64,000 nucleotides of DNA from WLXB01 sp040221475. GTDB lineage: Bacteria; Pseudomonadota; Alphaproteobacteria; Rhodospirillales; Rhodospirillaceae. The notes below the pieces were generated by a model. The model was not told the origin of the DNA. It saw only the letters and a list, made by a program, of their open reading frames with translations, and ran no database searches. Position 1 is the first letter of the stretch; each line of letters begins with the position of its first letter. The position numbers and the translations under genes were made by a program. Positions 53,501 to 62,270 of the stretch are shown in pieces. Location: NCBI GenBank assembly GCA_040221475.1, contig JAVKEJ010000032.1:186001-250000 (forward strand), in the 5' to 3' direction.

Positions 53501-53905
53501 ATGGCATCCCGTCTCGCCGCTAAAGAAAAAGATGAAGCCGCCGTCGATATGACGCCGATGTTGGACATTGTGTTCATCATGCTGATCTTCTTCATTGTTA
53601 CCGCGACCTTCGTTAAACAAGCTGGCCTTGAAATTACGCGCCCAGATGCTGAAACGGCAGAAGATCAACGCCGCGTAAGCATTCTAATCGCCATCGGCCC
53701 CGGTGATTCCGTATGGATGGACAACAAAGAAACTGACGTCCTTGCCGTGCGTGCCGGTGTTGAGAAACTTCTGGCCGAAAACCCGCTTGGGTCTGTTGTG
53801 ATCCAAGCGGACCAAAAATCTAAATCTGGTGTTCTGATGCAAGTCATGGACCAGGTGCGCCAAGCCGGAGCGCCGGCAACAGCGATTTCGACGTCAAAAG
53901 AATAA
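53501..53905 (+). CDS. exbD: ExbD family biopolymer transport protein, copy 2
   Basis: 134 residues with the same layout and DMTPMLDIVFIMLIFF motif; the functional aspartate is kept. AGGAAA precedes the ATG at 53501. The membrane-segment DNA is nearly identical to copy 1, while the periplasmic parts have diverged, so the two may assemble together as a heteromer. Confidence 0.93.
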   Translation: MASRLAAKEKDEAAVDMTPMLDIVFIMLIFFIVTATFVKQAGLEITRPDAETAEDQRRVSILIAIGPGDSVWMDNKETDVLAVRAGVEKLLAENPLGSVVIQADQKSKSGVLMQVMDQVRQAGAPATAISTSKE

Positions 53906-53943
53906 GCCACAAAGTGGTCCGCCAGATCCAAGGATCCATCTCC

Positions 53944-53972
53944 GGAGACCGTCTTATAAATGACGGTTCTCC
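53944..53972 (+). promoter_or_regulatory. Intergenic hairpin between exbD copy 2 and tonB
   Basis: GGAGACCGTC, loop TTATAAAT and GACGGTTCTCC form a 10-pair stem with one bulged A, extendable through ATCT/AGAT. There is no T-run, so it is more likely an mRNA stability or processing element than a terminator. Confidence 0.55.
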
Positions 53973-53990
53973 AAAGATAGGGAGTAAGCG

Positions 53991-54611
53991 ATGAATTCCA
54001 ATACTATGCGGATCGGGATGAGCATCCCTCTAGCCGTTATCGTTACCATTGCTCTGTTTTGGTTGATGAATTACCTCATCAATAACGGCATGGACGCCAT
54101 GACCGAAGAAGTACAGGGCGCTGCAATTGATTTCACCCGTGTGGAACGTGATGAGACCGTTCAAGCCAAAGACCGCGCCATTCCTGAGCGTCCGGACAAG
54201 CCGGATACACCACCGCCACCACCACCGATGAACCTGGCGAACACGACCGCCCCAGATTCCGGCGGCGTCGGGATCAATGCGCCAGCCCTAGGTCGCGGCC
54301 TTAACCTTGATCGCTCAGGCCTTTCCGCTCCAACAGATGGGGATGCCATTCCCCTGGTCCGTGTTCCACCGCAATATCCGCAACGAGCGGCGTCTCGTGG
54401 TATCAACGGCTGGGTGCAGTTGGATTTCACCATTACAGAAAGCGGCGGTGTTGAAGACATTGTGGTTATTGCTGCAGAACCAAGCGGATACTTTGAACGG
54501 GCAGCCGAACGCGCCCTATCGCGCTGGAAATATAAGCCAAAAATCGTCGATGGTCGCCCAGCCCGGCGTTATAATAACCAAGTCGTTATTACGTTTGAGC
54601 TAGAACAGTAA
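53991..54611 (+). CDS. tonB: TonB family energy transducer
   Basis: 206 residues. N-terminal membrane anchor (about 9-27), a short proline-rich spacer (DKPDTPPPPPPM), and a C-terminal TonB domain with YPQRAASRGINGWVQLDFTI and YFERAAERALSRWKYKPK. The spacer is short, as in TonB2-type proteins, which are thought to need TtpC to reach outer-membrane receptors. No TonB-dependent receptor gene is in the window. Confidence 0.94.
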   Translation: MNSNTMRIGMSIPLAVIVTIALFWLMNYLINNGMDAMTEEVQGAAIDFTRVERDETVQAKDRAIPERPDKPDTPPPPPPMNLANTTAPDSGGVGINAPALGRGLNLDRSGLSAPTDGDAIPLVRVPPQYPQRAASRGINGWVQLDFTITESGGVEDIVVIAAEPSGYFERAAERALSRWKYKPKIVDGRPARRYNNQVVITFELEQ

Positions 54612-54665
54612 GCTGCACAAATATGATTCGCGGCAGTATTTGTCGCACAGAGGAGGCTAAAACCA

Positions 54666-55976
54666 GTGAGCATGAAGACCGTTCTCGGAGGAGTTGTCAG
54701 CTTTGCCGTCATGTTTGGCGCAAGCGATGCGGATTATTCTAAGCTGATGTTTACCGGCAGCGTCGCTTACGCCCAGGATGAACCGGCTGAAAAGCCAAAC
54801 ACCATCAAAGTACAGTCGATGAAAAAGCCGACTTTTGATCGTCTCACGGCCGCACAGGAAGCCATTGAGCTTAAAGATTATGCCACCGCTGACATTCAAC
54901 TTCGAGAAGCCTTGGCTGATGACAAGGCCAACGAATACGAAAAAGCTTCAGTCTGGATGACCTACGCATATCTCTATGCTGAGCAAGAAAATTACCCTGG
55001 TGCCATCGACTCGTTCCAGAATGCGATCAACCTCAGCAATCCCAGCGAAGGTATTGGCTTACCGCAAGGCCAAGTGACATCCACCAAGTACAATCTTGGG
55101 CAATTGTATATGGTCGTCGAACGCTACCAGGACGCCATTCGAATCCTGGAAGAATGGCGCCGCGAAGCGGAAACCGTTAATGCTGCGGCGCTGGTTTTAC
55201 TTTCAAATGCCTACTTCCAGACCGAGCAATATCGTCAGGCAATCCCCTTGGTGATTGAAGCCATTGATTTGGAGCCGGAACCCCGCGAACAATGGTACCA
55301 ACTCTTGCTTGCAGCGTACTTTGAGCTTGAAGACTACGTCAGTGGTGCAGACCTGCTTGAAGTGATGGTTGATTTGTTCCCCACCAAGAAGACTTACTTT
55401 CTGCAATTGGCTGCGCTCTATGGTGAATTGGGTAAAGATCAAGAGTCTTTTGCGGTTCTGGTTATGGCCGACAAACAGGGTTTCATAACCGAAGAGTCCG
55501 AGCTTGTTCGCCTCGCCCGTATGTACATGTTCCACGAGACCCCAATCAAAGCTGCCGAAGTGATGCAACGTGGATTCTCCGCCGGAACAATTGAACGGAA
55601 GCCCGAGAATTTAGAAGTTCTCGCTAACGCTTATTTCAACTCCCGCGAATTCAACAAAGCCATCCCCCCCCTTAAGGAAGCGGCAGACCGGTCTGATGAC
55701 GGCAAATTGTCTTACCGCCTCGGTCAAGCCTATCTTCAGGATGAGCAATGGGCCGATGCTGAAGCAGCATTGCAGAAGAGCCTCGATAAAAAAGGTCTCG
55801 GCGATGATGACGAGGGCATGGTTTGGATGTTGATTGGCATTTCGCAACTGGAACGGGAACGTTTCGAAGCCGCCAAACGTTCGATGCAGCGCTCTGCCCG
55901 CTTCAAAAATACGAAGTCCGATTCTGAGAAGTGGATCAAATTCCTCGATCAGAAGATCGCCTCCGCCGCCTCTTAA
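54666..55976 (+). CDS. TPR-repeat protein of the TonB2-type operon
   Basis: 436 residues. A signal peptide precedes many tetratricopeptide-like repeats (for example AQEAIELKDYATADIQLREAL, ENYPGAIDSFQNAINL, ERYQDAIRILEEWRR, EQWADAEAALQKSL). A TPR protein ends this type of operon in other bacteria and probably scaffolds the complex in the periplasm. GTG 54666 is chosen because AGGAGG lies nine bases before it; ATG 54672 would put the spacing at 15. An intrinsic terminator follows. Confidence 0.9.
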   Translation: MSMKTVLGGVVSFAVMFGASDADYSKLMFTGSVAYAQDEPAEKPNTIKVQSMKKPTFDRLTAAQEAIELKDYATADIQLREALADDKANEYEKASVWMTYAYLYAEQENYPGAIDSFQNAINLSNPSEGIGLPQGQVTSTKYNLGQLYMVVERYQDAIRILEEWRREAETVNAAALVLLSNAYFQTEQYRQAIPLVIEAIDLEPEPREQWYQLLLAAYFELEDYVSGADLLEVMVDLFPTKKTYFLQLAALYGELGKDQESFAVLVMADKQGFITEESELVRLARMYMFHETPIKAAEVMQRGFSAGTIERKPENLEVLANAYFNSREFNKAIPPLKEAADRSDDGKLSYRLGQAYLQDEQWADAEAALQKSLDKKGLGDDDEGMVWMLIGISQLERERFEAAKRSMQRSARFKNTKSDSEKWIKFLDQKIASAAS

Positions 55977-56004
55977 TCGGCACGGCATATCTTCAAGAGA
56001 TGAA

Positions 56005-56036
56005 ACCGCTGCCAGGCAACTGGCGGCGGTTTTTTT
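56005..56036 (+). terminator. Rho-independent terminator of the TonB2-type operon
   Basis: ACCGCTGCC (56005-56013) and GGCGGCGGT (56022-56030) pair over nine positions with one G-T wobble, separated by an 8-base loop, followed by seven T. It lies 29 bases after the TPR gene stop. Confidence 0.85.
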
Positions 56037-56047
56037 ATCTCGCCTTT

Positions 56048-56359
56048 TCAAAAAGCCAAAGCTCCCTTTTTCTCAAAGAGGCCCCGTTTAAAATCTTTAC
56101 CCGCATTGGTGAGATGGACAGTTTTCCTCAGGCTGTCTTCTGTTCCCACATAAACAGCCACCAGCCCGCCTCCCTCTAACGAAGTAACATGACGCATCGT
56201 AGAGCTTTGCCCCAGCGCCATGCGCGTGGCCAAGGTATGCATGGAAACACCATCATCAGCACATACCTGTAAAAACACAGCGCCCTCAATTGCGTTTAGA
56301 TTTACATACGCCTCTTGAACGCATCGGAGTGCGGCCAGCGCGTCGGCGTTTTGAGTCAT
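56048..56359 (-). CDS. Small winged-helix protein, MarR-like
   Basis: 103 residues. The central part (SMHTLATRMALGQSSTMRHVTSLEGGGLVAVYVG..RKTVHLTNAGKDF) fits a winged helix-turn-helix with a wing. It is short, with little dimerisation helix. The ATG overlaps the stop of the molybdopterin gene by four bases, so it is translated with it and may regulate the cluster. A role as a small enzyme partner is a weaker possibility. Confidence 0.72.
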   Translation of the reverse strand: MTQNADALAALRCVQEAYVNLNAIEGAVFLQVCADDGVSMHTLATRMALGQSSTMRHVTSLEGGGLVAVYVGTEDSLRKTVHLTNAGKDFKRGLFEKKGALAF

Positions 56360-58728
56360 ATTGTTTTATGAAGAGGTCGAGACGCCTCACCAAGTGTGAT
56401 TCCTGTCACACGTGGATCCGTTGGATCATTAGGGGCATCAGCCTGGTGAATAGTGACTGGAATATTCTTACTGGCCGGTGTTCCAGATCTCGCGCCGTGG
56501 GCATAGAGCGGAACCAGCACGTTGGTTTCCGGAAAATAAGCCCCGAGACAGCCAGACGGAATATCATAAGGCACGACTTTCATCTGCCGCAACACGCGTA
56601 TGCGCGAGTCTGTAACCACCGTGCTGAGGTTAACCCAGTCTGTATCTTTCAGGCCGCAGTCAACCATGTCCTCGGGGTTCATAAAGACAACCTTACGGTG
56701 CCCCTTGATACCGCGATAGCGGTCATCCGGACCGTAGATCGTAGTGTTGTACTGGTCATGGGAGCGGAAGGTCATGAGCGAAAACACGCGCTCGGACGTC
56801 TGCGCTTGCGCGGCCTCGCGTAACGTCTGCTCTGGCAACGCATGAACAACAAAATTGGCCTTGCCATTCTGAGTGTCCCACTGTCGCATCTTGGCTGCAT
56901 TGCCCAGCCAAAACCCGCCTTCGCGCAGAATTTTCGCATTGTAGCCCTCAAAATCAGCAAACACCTGTTCGATCTTGTCGCGGATCAAAGCATAATCATT
57001 GCGAAAATCCTCCCACGTAATTCGAGACTTTGGCAAAACGGCACGCGCCAGCTCGGCGACAATCCATGGCTCGGAGCGAAGCTGTTCTGACGCCGGGCGG
57101 TTAAAGCCAGCAGAGGAATGGACCATCGACATCGAATCTTCGACCGTCACAGCCTGACGGCCGGTTTTCTGCTGGTCGATCTCGGTGCGCCCAAGCGCTG
57201 GAAGAATCAGCGCCTGTTTGCCATGAATAACATGGCTGCGGTTGAGTTTTGTTGAGACGTGAACTGTGAGGTTTAGATTTTTGAGCGCCTGGTAAGTAAC
57301 ATCTGAATCTGGACAGGCCGCTGCAAAATTCCCCCCCATGGCCAGCAGCACTTTCGCGCGACCGGCCACCATCGCCTCAAGCGCTTCAACCGTATTAACG
57401 CCCGGCGCGCGCGGCGGATCAAATTCAAAAACCCGCTGCAAGCTATCCAGAAATTCTTCTGTCGGGAGTTCAGTAATACCCATCGTCCGATCGCCCTGGA
57501 CATTGGAATGACCGCGCACGGGGCAAGGCCCCGCTCCCTTCCGACCTATATTGCCACGCAACAGCAGGAGATTACTGACCGCTTGTATGGCCTCGACACC
57601 ATGAATATGCTGAGTAAGACCCATAGCCCAGGTACAAATCACGGCATCAGCAGCCATATAAATCTCTGCAGCCTGCTTGATCTCAACCTGACTAACCCCA
57701 GACTGCGCAGCAATGCGATCCCAAGGCTCGGCTTTCACATCCTCGATGAGTGCGTCGATTCCATCCGTGTGGGTTTCAACAAAGGCCCAATCAATCACGG
57801 GCATCTCACCGTTAGCCCGCGCGGCCTCGTCCGCAATTACAATCACTTTCATCATGCCCTTAATCAGAGCCAGATCGCCGCCAACTTGAGGCTGTAGATA
57901 CAAATGCGTGAGGGACGTGCCGCCACCCATCATATCGCGCGGGCTTTTAGGGTTTGCGAACTTCTCAAGTCCACGCTCGCGCAGCGGGTTGATCGTGACG
58001 ATCTTTGCCCCACGCGCTGCCGCTTTTTGCAGATCTCCCAGCATCCGAGGATGATTGGTGCCTGGATTCTGGCCAAAGATGAATATGGCGTCAGCGTGCT
58101 CCATATCTTCGAGCAGCACGGCCCCTTTGCCAATACCAATGGTTTCCTTAAGGGCAACACCAGAGGCCTCATGGCACATATTGGAGCAGTCGGGCAGGTT
58201 GTTGGTGCCAAACACGCGGACGAACAACTGCCATAGGAATGCCGCCTCGTTTGAAGTGCGACCTGAAGTGTAAAACAGCGCCTGATTTGGATCGTCAAGC
58301 GCCTGAAGTTCTTTGGCAATTAGCGCAAATGCATCGGCCCATGTAACTGGCACATAATGATCCGTCGCTTCGTCATAGCGCATCGGATGCGTAAGGCGAC
58401 CCTGACGCTCAAGAAAGTAACCATCCTGCACAGCGAGCCAGGACACTGGGTGGTCAGCAAAAAACTCTGGCGTGCACCGACGTGATGTTGCTTCCCAGGA
58501 CACGGCCTTGACGCCGTTTTCACAGAATTCAAAGGATGATGCGTGGCGGGGATCACCCCAAGCGCAGCCCGGACAATCAAAACCATCCGGCTGGTTCACC
58601 TGAGTCAGCGCTCGAAGCTGGGTCAGTGGATTCCCGGACTTGAGTAAAGCGGTGGCACTAGAGGCCAACGCAGCCCATCCCCCCGCAGGCCCTGAGAACG
58701 GTTTTGGTTTGAAGGACGGCGCTGTCAT
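56356..58728 (-). CDS. FdhF/YdeP family molybdopterin oxidoreductase (probable formate dehydrogenase)
   Basis: 790 residues. CPGCAWGD, YTSGRTSNEAAFLWQLFVR, DCSNMCHEASG and GQNPGTNHPRMLGDL place it in the YdeP/FdhF-like branch of the DMSO reductase family, which lacks the extra N-terminal iron-sulfur domain. A C-terminal dinucleotide-binding domain (SHDQYNTTIYGPDDRYRG) is also present. YdeP-type proteins are linked with formate dehydrogenase activity in some methylotrophs. Here upstream genes turn formaldehyde into formate, so formate oxidation is the best guess. No electron-acceptor subunit or fdhD is nearby. ATG 58728 has GGAG before it. Confidence 0.88.
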   Translation of the reverse strand: MTAPSFKPKPFSGPAGGWAALASSATALLKSGNPLTQLRALTQVNQPDGFDCPGCAWGDPRHASSFEFCENGVKAVSWEATSRRCTPEFFADHPVSWLAVQDGYFLERQGRLTHPMRYDEATDHYVPVTWADAFALIAKELQALDDPNQALFYTSGRTSNEAAFLWQLFVRVFGTNNLPDCSNMCHEASGVALKETIGIGKGAVLLEDMEHADAIFIFGQNPGTNHPRMLGDLQKAAARGAKIVTINPLRERGLEKFANPKSPRDMMGGGTSLTHLYLQPQVGGDLALIKGMMKVIVIADEAARANGEMPVIDWAFVETHTDGIDALIEDVKAEPWDRIAAQSGVSQVEIKQAAEIYMAADAVICTWAMGLTQHIHGVEAIQAVSNLLLLRGNIGRKGAGPCPVRGHSNVQGDRTMGITELPTEEFLDSLQRVFEFDPPRAPGVNTVEALEAMVAGRAKVLLAMGGNFAAACPDSDVTYQALKNLNLTVHVSTKLNRSHVIHGKQALILPALGRTEIDQQKTGRQAVTVEDSMSMVHSSAGFNRPASEQLRSEPWIVAELARAVLPKSRITWEDFRNDYALIRDKIEQVFADFEGYNAKILREGGFWLGNAAKMRQWDTQNGKANFVVHALPEQTLREAAQAQTSERVFSLMTFRSHDQYNTTIYGPDDRYRGIKGHRKVVFMNPEDMVDCGLKDTDWVNLSTVVTDSRIRVLRQMKVVPYDIPSGCLGAYFPETNVLVPLYAHGARSGTPASKNIPVTIHQADAPNDPTDPRVTGITLGEASRPLHKTI

Positions 58729-58778
58729 AGAGTTTATATCTCCACTAAGAGCGTAAACTTGCAATCCAAACCCGACAC

Positions 58779-60038
58779 TTACTCAGCCGCTATAGGTTGC
58801 GCCTCTCGTTGAGTAACAATGCGTTTAACTGCAAAAACAGCTAATAGGGCAATAGCCGCCAGCGCAAGCATCAGGTCAATGGCAGGAATGTAGCTTCCGG
58901 CGTAGACCCGAATGGCACCAATAGCTGATATGCCCGCTGCCGCCGAGATGGTATCCGCTGCCACAAAAATTCCCAGCAGACGGCCATAAGTTGGGCCAGT
59001 AAATAGTTCGGCTACCATTAACTGAATCATGGTGAACGCCCCAGAGAAACCAATTCCATACACGAGCGCATAAACATAGAGCATATTTATGCCTCCACCT
59101 TCGGCGAACCGAAGAATCACTAAGCCCGTAGCAAGATTGAGAATCGCCAGCAACATGATGTTTGATTTGGAGAAATGATCACTCAACCAGCCAAAAATAA
59201 ATTTACCGATAATTGAGCACCAGAAGAAGATGCTGAAGACTTCGGCCATTTGACCGCCACTCAGCCCCTGCTCTCTAAAGAAGATGGCTTGGTGTTGTAA
59301 AACCCCGGAGATGCAAAACCACAGAACACTGGTCGCGATCTGCAGGTACCAAAAAATAGGCATGCGCACTGCTTCACCCAATGATGCGCCGCCAGCGATG
59401 CCAAGCCTTTTTGTTTCCGCACTCTCGGACTCGGCTACAGACAACCCATCAGGTGTTGTGCCCATATCTTCAGGACGTGCACGCAACGGCCAAAGCACGG
59501 GCAAAAACATAAACACAAAAGCGATGGCTGCGAGGATCATGATGGCCTGACGCCAATCACCCATCTCTAAGGAGCCTTTTATAATGAGAGGTAGAACGGC
59601 TCCACCAAAGCTGGAAGCCATCAACAAAACACCAACAGCCCGGCCGCGGTATTTGGTAAACCAGCGACTTGTGGTCATCATTGATGGAATCAGACCACAC
59701 ATTGAAAGACCAAAGGCGAACAAAAGGTAGATGAAGGTAAAGTGCCACAAATTATCCATGAAGATAAAAGCCACCAAGCCAAACACCATGATTAAGGCAC
59801 CAGCCGCCATGATGGGCCGGGGGGCGTAGCGATCAAGAAGGAAGCCAATGACCAGATTGTAGACTGAGGCAAATAGAAACTTGACAGCTGCGGGACGCGT
59901 GACCTGTTCCTCGTTCCAGCCGAATTCATCCATCAATGAAGGGTATAATAAGGGCAGGGTAAAATTGGAAATGCCATTAGAAATGGCGTAGATAGAAAAC
60001 AAGCCTCCGAGCACAAACCACCCGTAAAAAATTCTCAT
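58779..60038 (-). CDS. MFS transporter of the OFA (oxalate/formate antiporter) type, copy 2
   Basis: 419 residues with twelve predicted membrane segments. Starts RIFYGWFVLGGLFSIYAISNGISN, and GFLLDRYAPRPIMAAGA and RWFTKYRGRAVGVLLMASSFGGAVLPL are typical of the OFA branch. It is a close paralogue of the next upstream gene and probably arose by tandem duplication. In this cluster formate or a related carboxylate is the likely substrate, which remains inference. Confidence 0.87.
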   Translation of the reverse strand: MRIFYGWFVLGGLFSIYAISNGISNFTLPLLYPSLMDEFGWNEEQVTRPAAVKFLFASVYNLVIGFLLDRYAPRPIMAAGALIMVFGLVAFIFMDNLWHFTFIYLLFAFGLSMCGLIPSMMTTSRWFTKYRGRAVGVLLMASSFGGAVLPLIIKGSLEMGDWRQAIMILAAIAFVFMFLPVLWPLRARPEDMGTTPDGLSVAESESAETKRLGIAGGASLGEAVRMPIFWYLQIATSVLWFCISGVLQHQAIFFREQGLSGGQMAEVFSIFFWCSIIGKFIFGWLSDHFSKSNIMLLAILNLATGLVILRFAEGGGINMLYVYALVYGIGFSGAFTMIQLMVAELFTGPTYGRLLGIFVAADTISAAAGISAIGAIRVYAGSYIPAIDLMLALAAIALLAVFAVKRIVTQREAQPIAAE

Positions 60039-60093
60039 ATCAATTCCCCTACTTCACTAACTGGGCTTTACCCTGCCTCTAATCTAGCAGACC

Positions 60094-61356
60094 TTACCCC
60101 ACTCGCACTGGCTCTGGTGCGTTAATTGAGCGTTTAATGAGTAATACACAAACGAATGCTGCGACACAGAGAGCAATCATCAGATTGATCGCAGGGAGGT
60201 AACTTTCGGATGCAACCCGCATGCGGCCAAGAACGGCTATACCCACTCCGCCCGCCAGCGTATCGATAAACACATAAACGCCCAAAATTCTGCCATATGT
60301 CGGGCCAGCAAACAGCTCAGCGATCATCAGTTGGATCATAGTGAAAGCACCAGAGAACCCAATGCCGTAAATCACTGCATAAGCATAAATGGACATCATA
60401 CTGTCGCCATCGATCAAACGCAGAACCACCAGGCCCACAGTTAAGTTAGCCGTTGCTAGCAACATAATGTTGACCTTGGCGAACTTATCACTGAGCCAGC
60501 CAAACAGCACTTTGCCAATGACCGACGAAAAGAAGAATACACTAAACACCTGTGCGAGCTGAGGACCAGGAAGCCCAAGGTCACTGCCAAGGTAAATCGA
60601 CTGATGCTGAACCACCCCTGAGATACAAAACCACATCACGGCGGTTGAGAACGCCAGCAGATAAAACATCGGTGTTTTCATCGCATCGACCAGCGTGATG
60701 CCAGACACCACGCCTTTCGCCACAGGTATTTCTGTTACTTCTGACGTAGCACTGAGGCTGCCATCGGGGACCGTGTTCTTTTCACTTGGGTCATTGCGCA
60801 AAATAAAGACACACGGCAGCACCATCATGACAAAGCCGATTCCGGCCACGGTCAGGAGCGCGATCCGCCAGCCTTGTTCATCAAGTATGGGGCCAATGAT
60901 CAGGGGAAGCACTGCCCCACCAAAGCTCGAGGCCATGAGCAAAATGCCAACAGCTAGGCCACGATACTTACTAAACCAGCGACTGGTAACCACCATGCTC
61001 GGTAAAATACCGTTCAGAGCTAAGGCAACCGAGAACCCAACGTAGATTGCTTTCATCTGATCAAGTGTTGTGATGTAGCGGTACGCGAGTAGAACGCCGA
61101 CAAAAATAATGGACCCAATGATCATCATCGGGCGAGGTGCAAACCGATCCACCAGATAGCCCACAAATAAGGATAAGATGGCTGTGGCAAAGAACGATAA
61201 GGATGCTGGCCCGGTTACCTCTGCTGCATCCCAGCTGAATTCCATGATCAGAGACGGATAAAATAGGGGGAGCGTATTCAACAAAATGCCGTTAGATGCA
61301 GCATAAGTGAGGCACAATCCAGCCAACACAAACCAACCGTAGAAAACGCGACTCAT
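60094..61356 (-). CDS. MFS transporter of the OFA type, copy 1
   Basis: 420 residues, twelve membrane segments, starting SRVFYGWFVLAGLCLTYAASNGI. Motif A region YLVDRFAPRPMMIIGS and SRWFSKYRGLAVGILLMASSFGGAVLPLI correspond to those of copy 2. The central cytoplasmic loop (after about residue 200) is longer and differs in sequence. The two genes are 55 bases apart. Confidence 0.87.
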   Translation of the reverse strand: MSRVFYGWFVLAGLCLTYAASNGILLNTLPLFYPSLIMEFSWDAAEVTGPASLSFFATAILSLFVGYLVDRFAPRPMMIIGSIIFVGVLLAYRYITTLDQMKAIYVGFSVALALNGILPSMVVTSRWFSKYRGLAVGILLMASSFGGAVLPLIIGPILDEQGWRIALLTVAGIGFVMMVLPCVFILRNDPSEKNTVPDGSLSATSEVTEIPVAKGVVSGITLVDAMKTPMFYLLAFSTAVMWFCISGVVQHQSIYLGSDLGLPGPQLAQVFSVFFFSSVIGKVLFGWLSDKFAKVNIMLLATANLTVGLVVLRLIDGDSMMSIYAYAVIYGIGFSGAFTMIQLMIAELFAGPTYGRILGVYVFIDTLAGGVGIAVLGRMRVASESYLPAINLMIALCVAAFVCVLLIKRSINAPEPVRVG

Positions 61357-61404
61357 GACCGGGGAATCCTTATTTTGTGATAGCGGGCGGCGGGCAGAAA
61401 CAAA

Positions 61405-62262
61405 CTACGAAAGGGCAGCTGCATGATGCCGGAGATGATCTTCCATAAAGGTCGAGATGAAGTAATAGCCATGATCATAACCTGCGTGACTGCGCAGAGT
61501 CAGGGCTAGGCCAACTGAGGAACAGGCGTTTTCTAATAAATGTGGATGAAGCTGTTGCTCCAGAAACTGGTCGTCCATACCTTGATCAACCAACAACGCT
61601 GGTCGTTTATGGGCCTCTTCCTTGGAGAGACCTTCGATGAGCGCGGTCGCATCATAGGACCGCCAAGTTTCTTGCTTAGTACCGAGGTATCCGCTGAGCG
61701 CTTTTTCGCCCCACGGACAATTGAGCGGAGAACATATGGGCGCGAACGCAGAAATGCTCTTGTAGAGCGTTGGATTCTGAAGACCAATCGTCAAGGCACC
61801 ATGACCACCCATGGAATGACCGAAAATGCCCTGACGATTCGTATCTGCTGGAAAATGATCCGCGATTAAGCAGCTTAGCTCCTGCGTTATATATGAGTAC
61901 ATACGATAATGAGTTGCAAAGGGCGCTTCAGTCGCATTTACATAAAAGCCTGCCCCCAAACCGAAATCCCATCCGCCGTCTGGATCATCGGGGACGTTAT
62001 CACCCCTAGGCGACGTGTCAGGCGCGACCAACATAATGCCAAGCTCTGCAGCGACCCGTTGCGCCCCAGCTTTGATCATAAAGGTTTCTTCGGTACAGGT
62101 GAGGCCCGCTAGATACGTCAGGACAGGCACCGGACCGAACTTAGCTTGCGGCGGCACAAAGACCGAAAACTTCATACGGCATTGAGTCTCGGCTGACTCA
62201 TGAGCGTAAAAGCCAACGGTCCCGTCAAAGCAATGATGCTGAGAAAGCGTTTCAATGGTCAT
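61405..62262 (-). CDS. fghA: S-formylglutathione hydrolase
   Basis: 285 residues, an alpha/beta hydrolase. GHSMGGHGALTI holds the serine nucleophile, and HAGYDHGYYFISTF the catalytic histidine; LAGLTCTEETFMIKAG is a strong family signature. It releases formate from S-formylglutathione made by the preceding enzyme. The gap to frmA is 8 bases, so they are one transcript. Also called FrmB. Confidence 0.95.
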   Translation of the reverse strand: MTIETLSQHHCFDGTVGFYAHESAETQCRMKFSVFVPPQAKFGPVPVLTYLAGLTCTEETFMIKAGAQRVAAELGIMLVAPDTSPRGDNVPDDPDGGWDFGLGAGFYVNATEAPFATHYRMYSYITQELSCLIADHFPADTNRQGIFGHSMGGHGALTIGLQNPTLYKSISAFAPICSPLNCPWGEKALSGYLGTKQETWRSYDATALIEGLSKEEAHKRPALLVDQGMDDQFLEQQLHPHLLENACSSVGLALTLRSHAGYDHGYYFISTFMEDHLRHHAAALS

Positions 62263-62270
62263 AGTAATGC

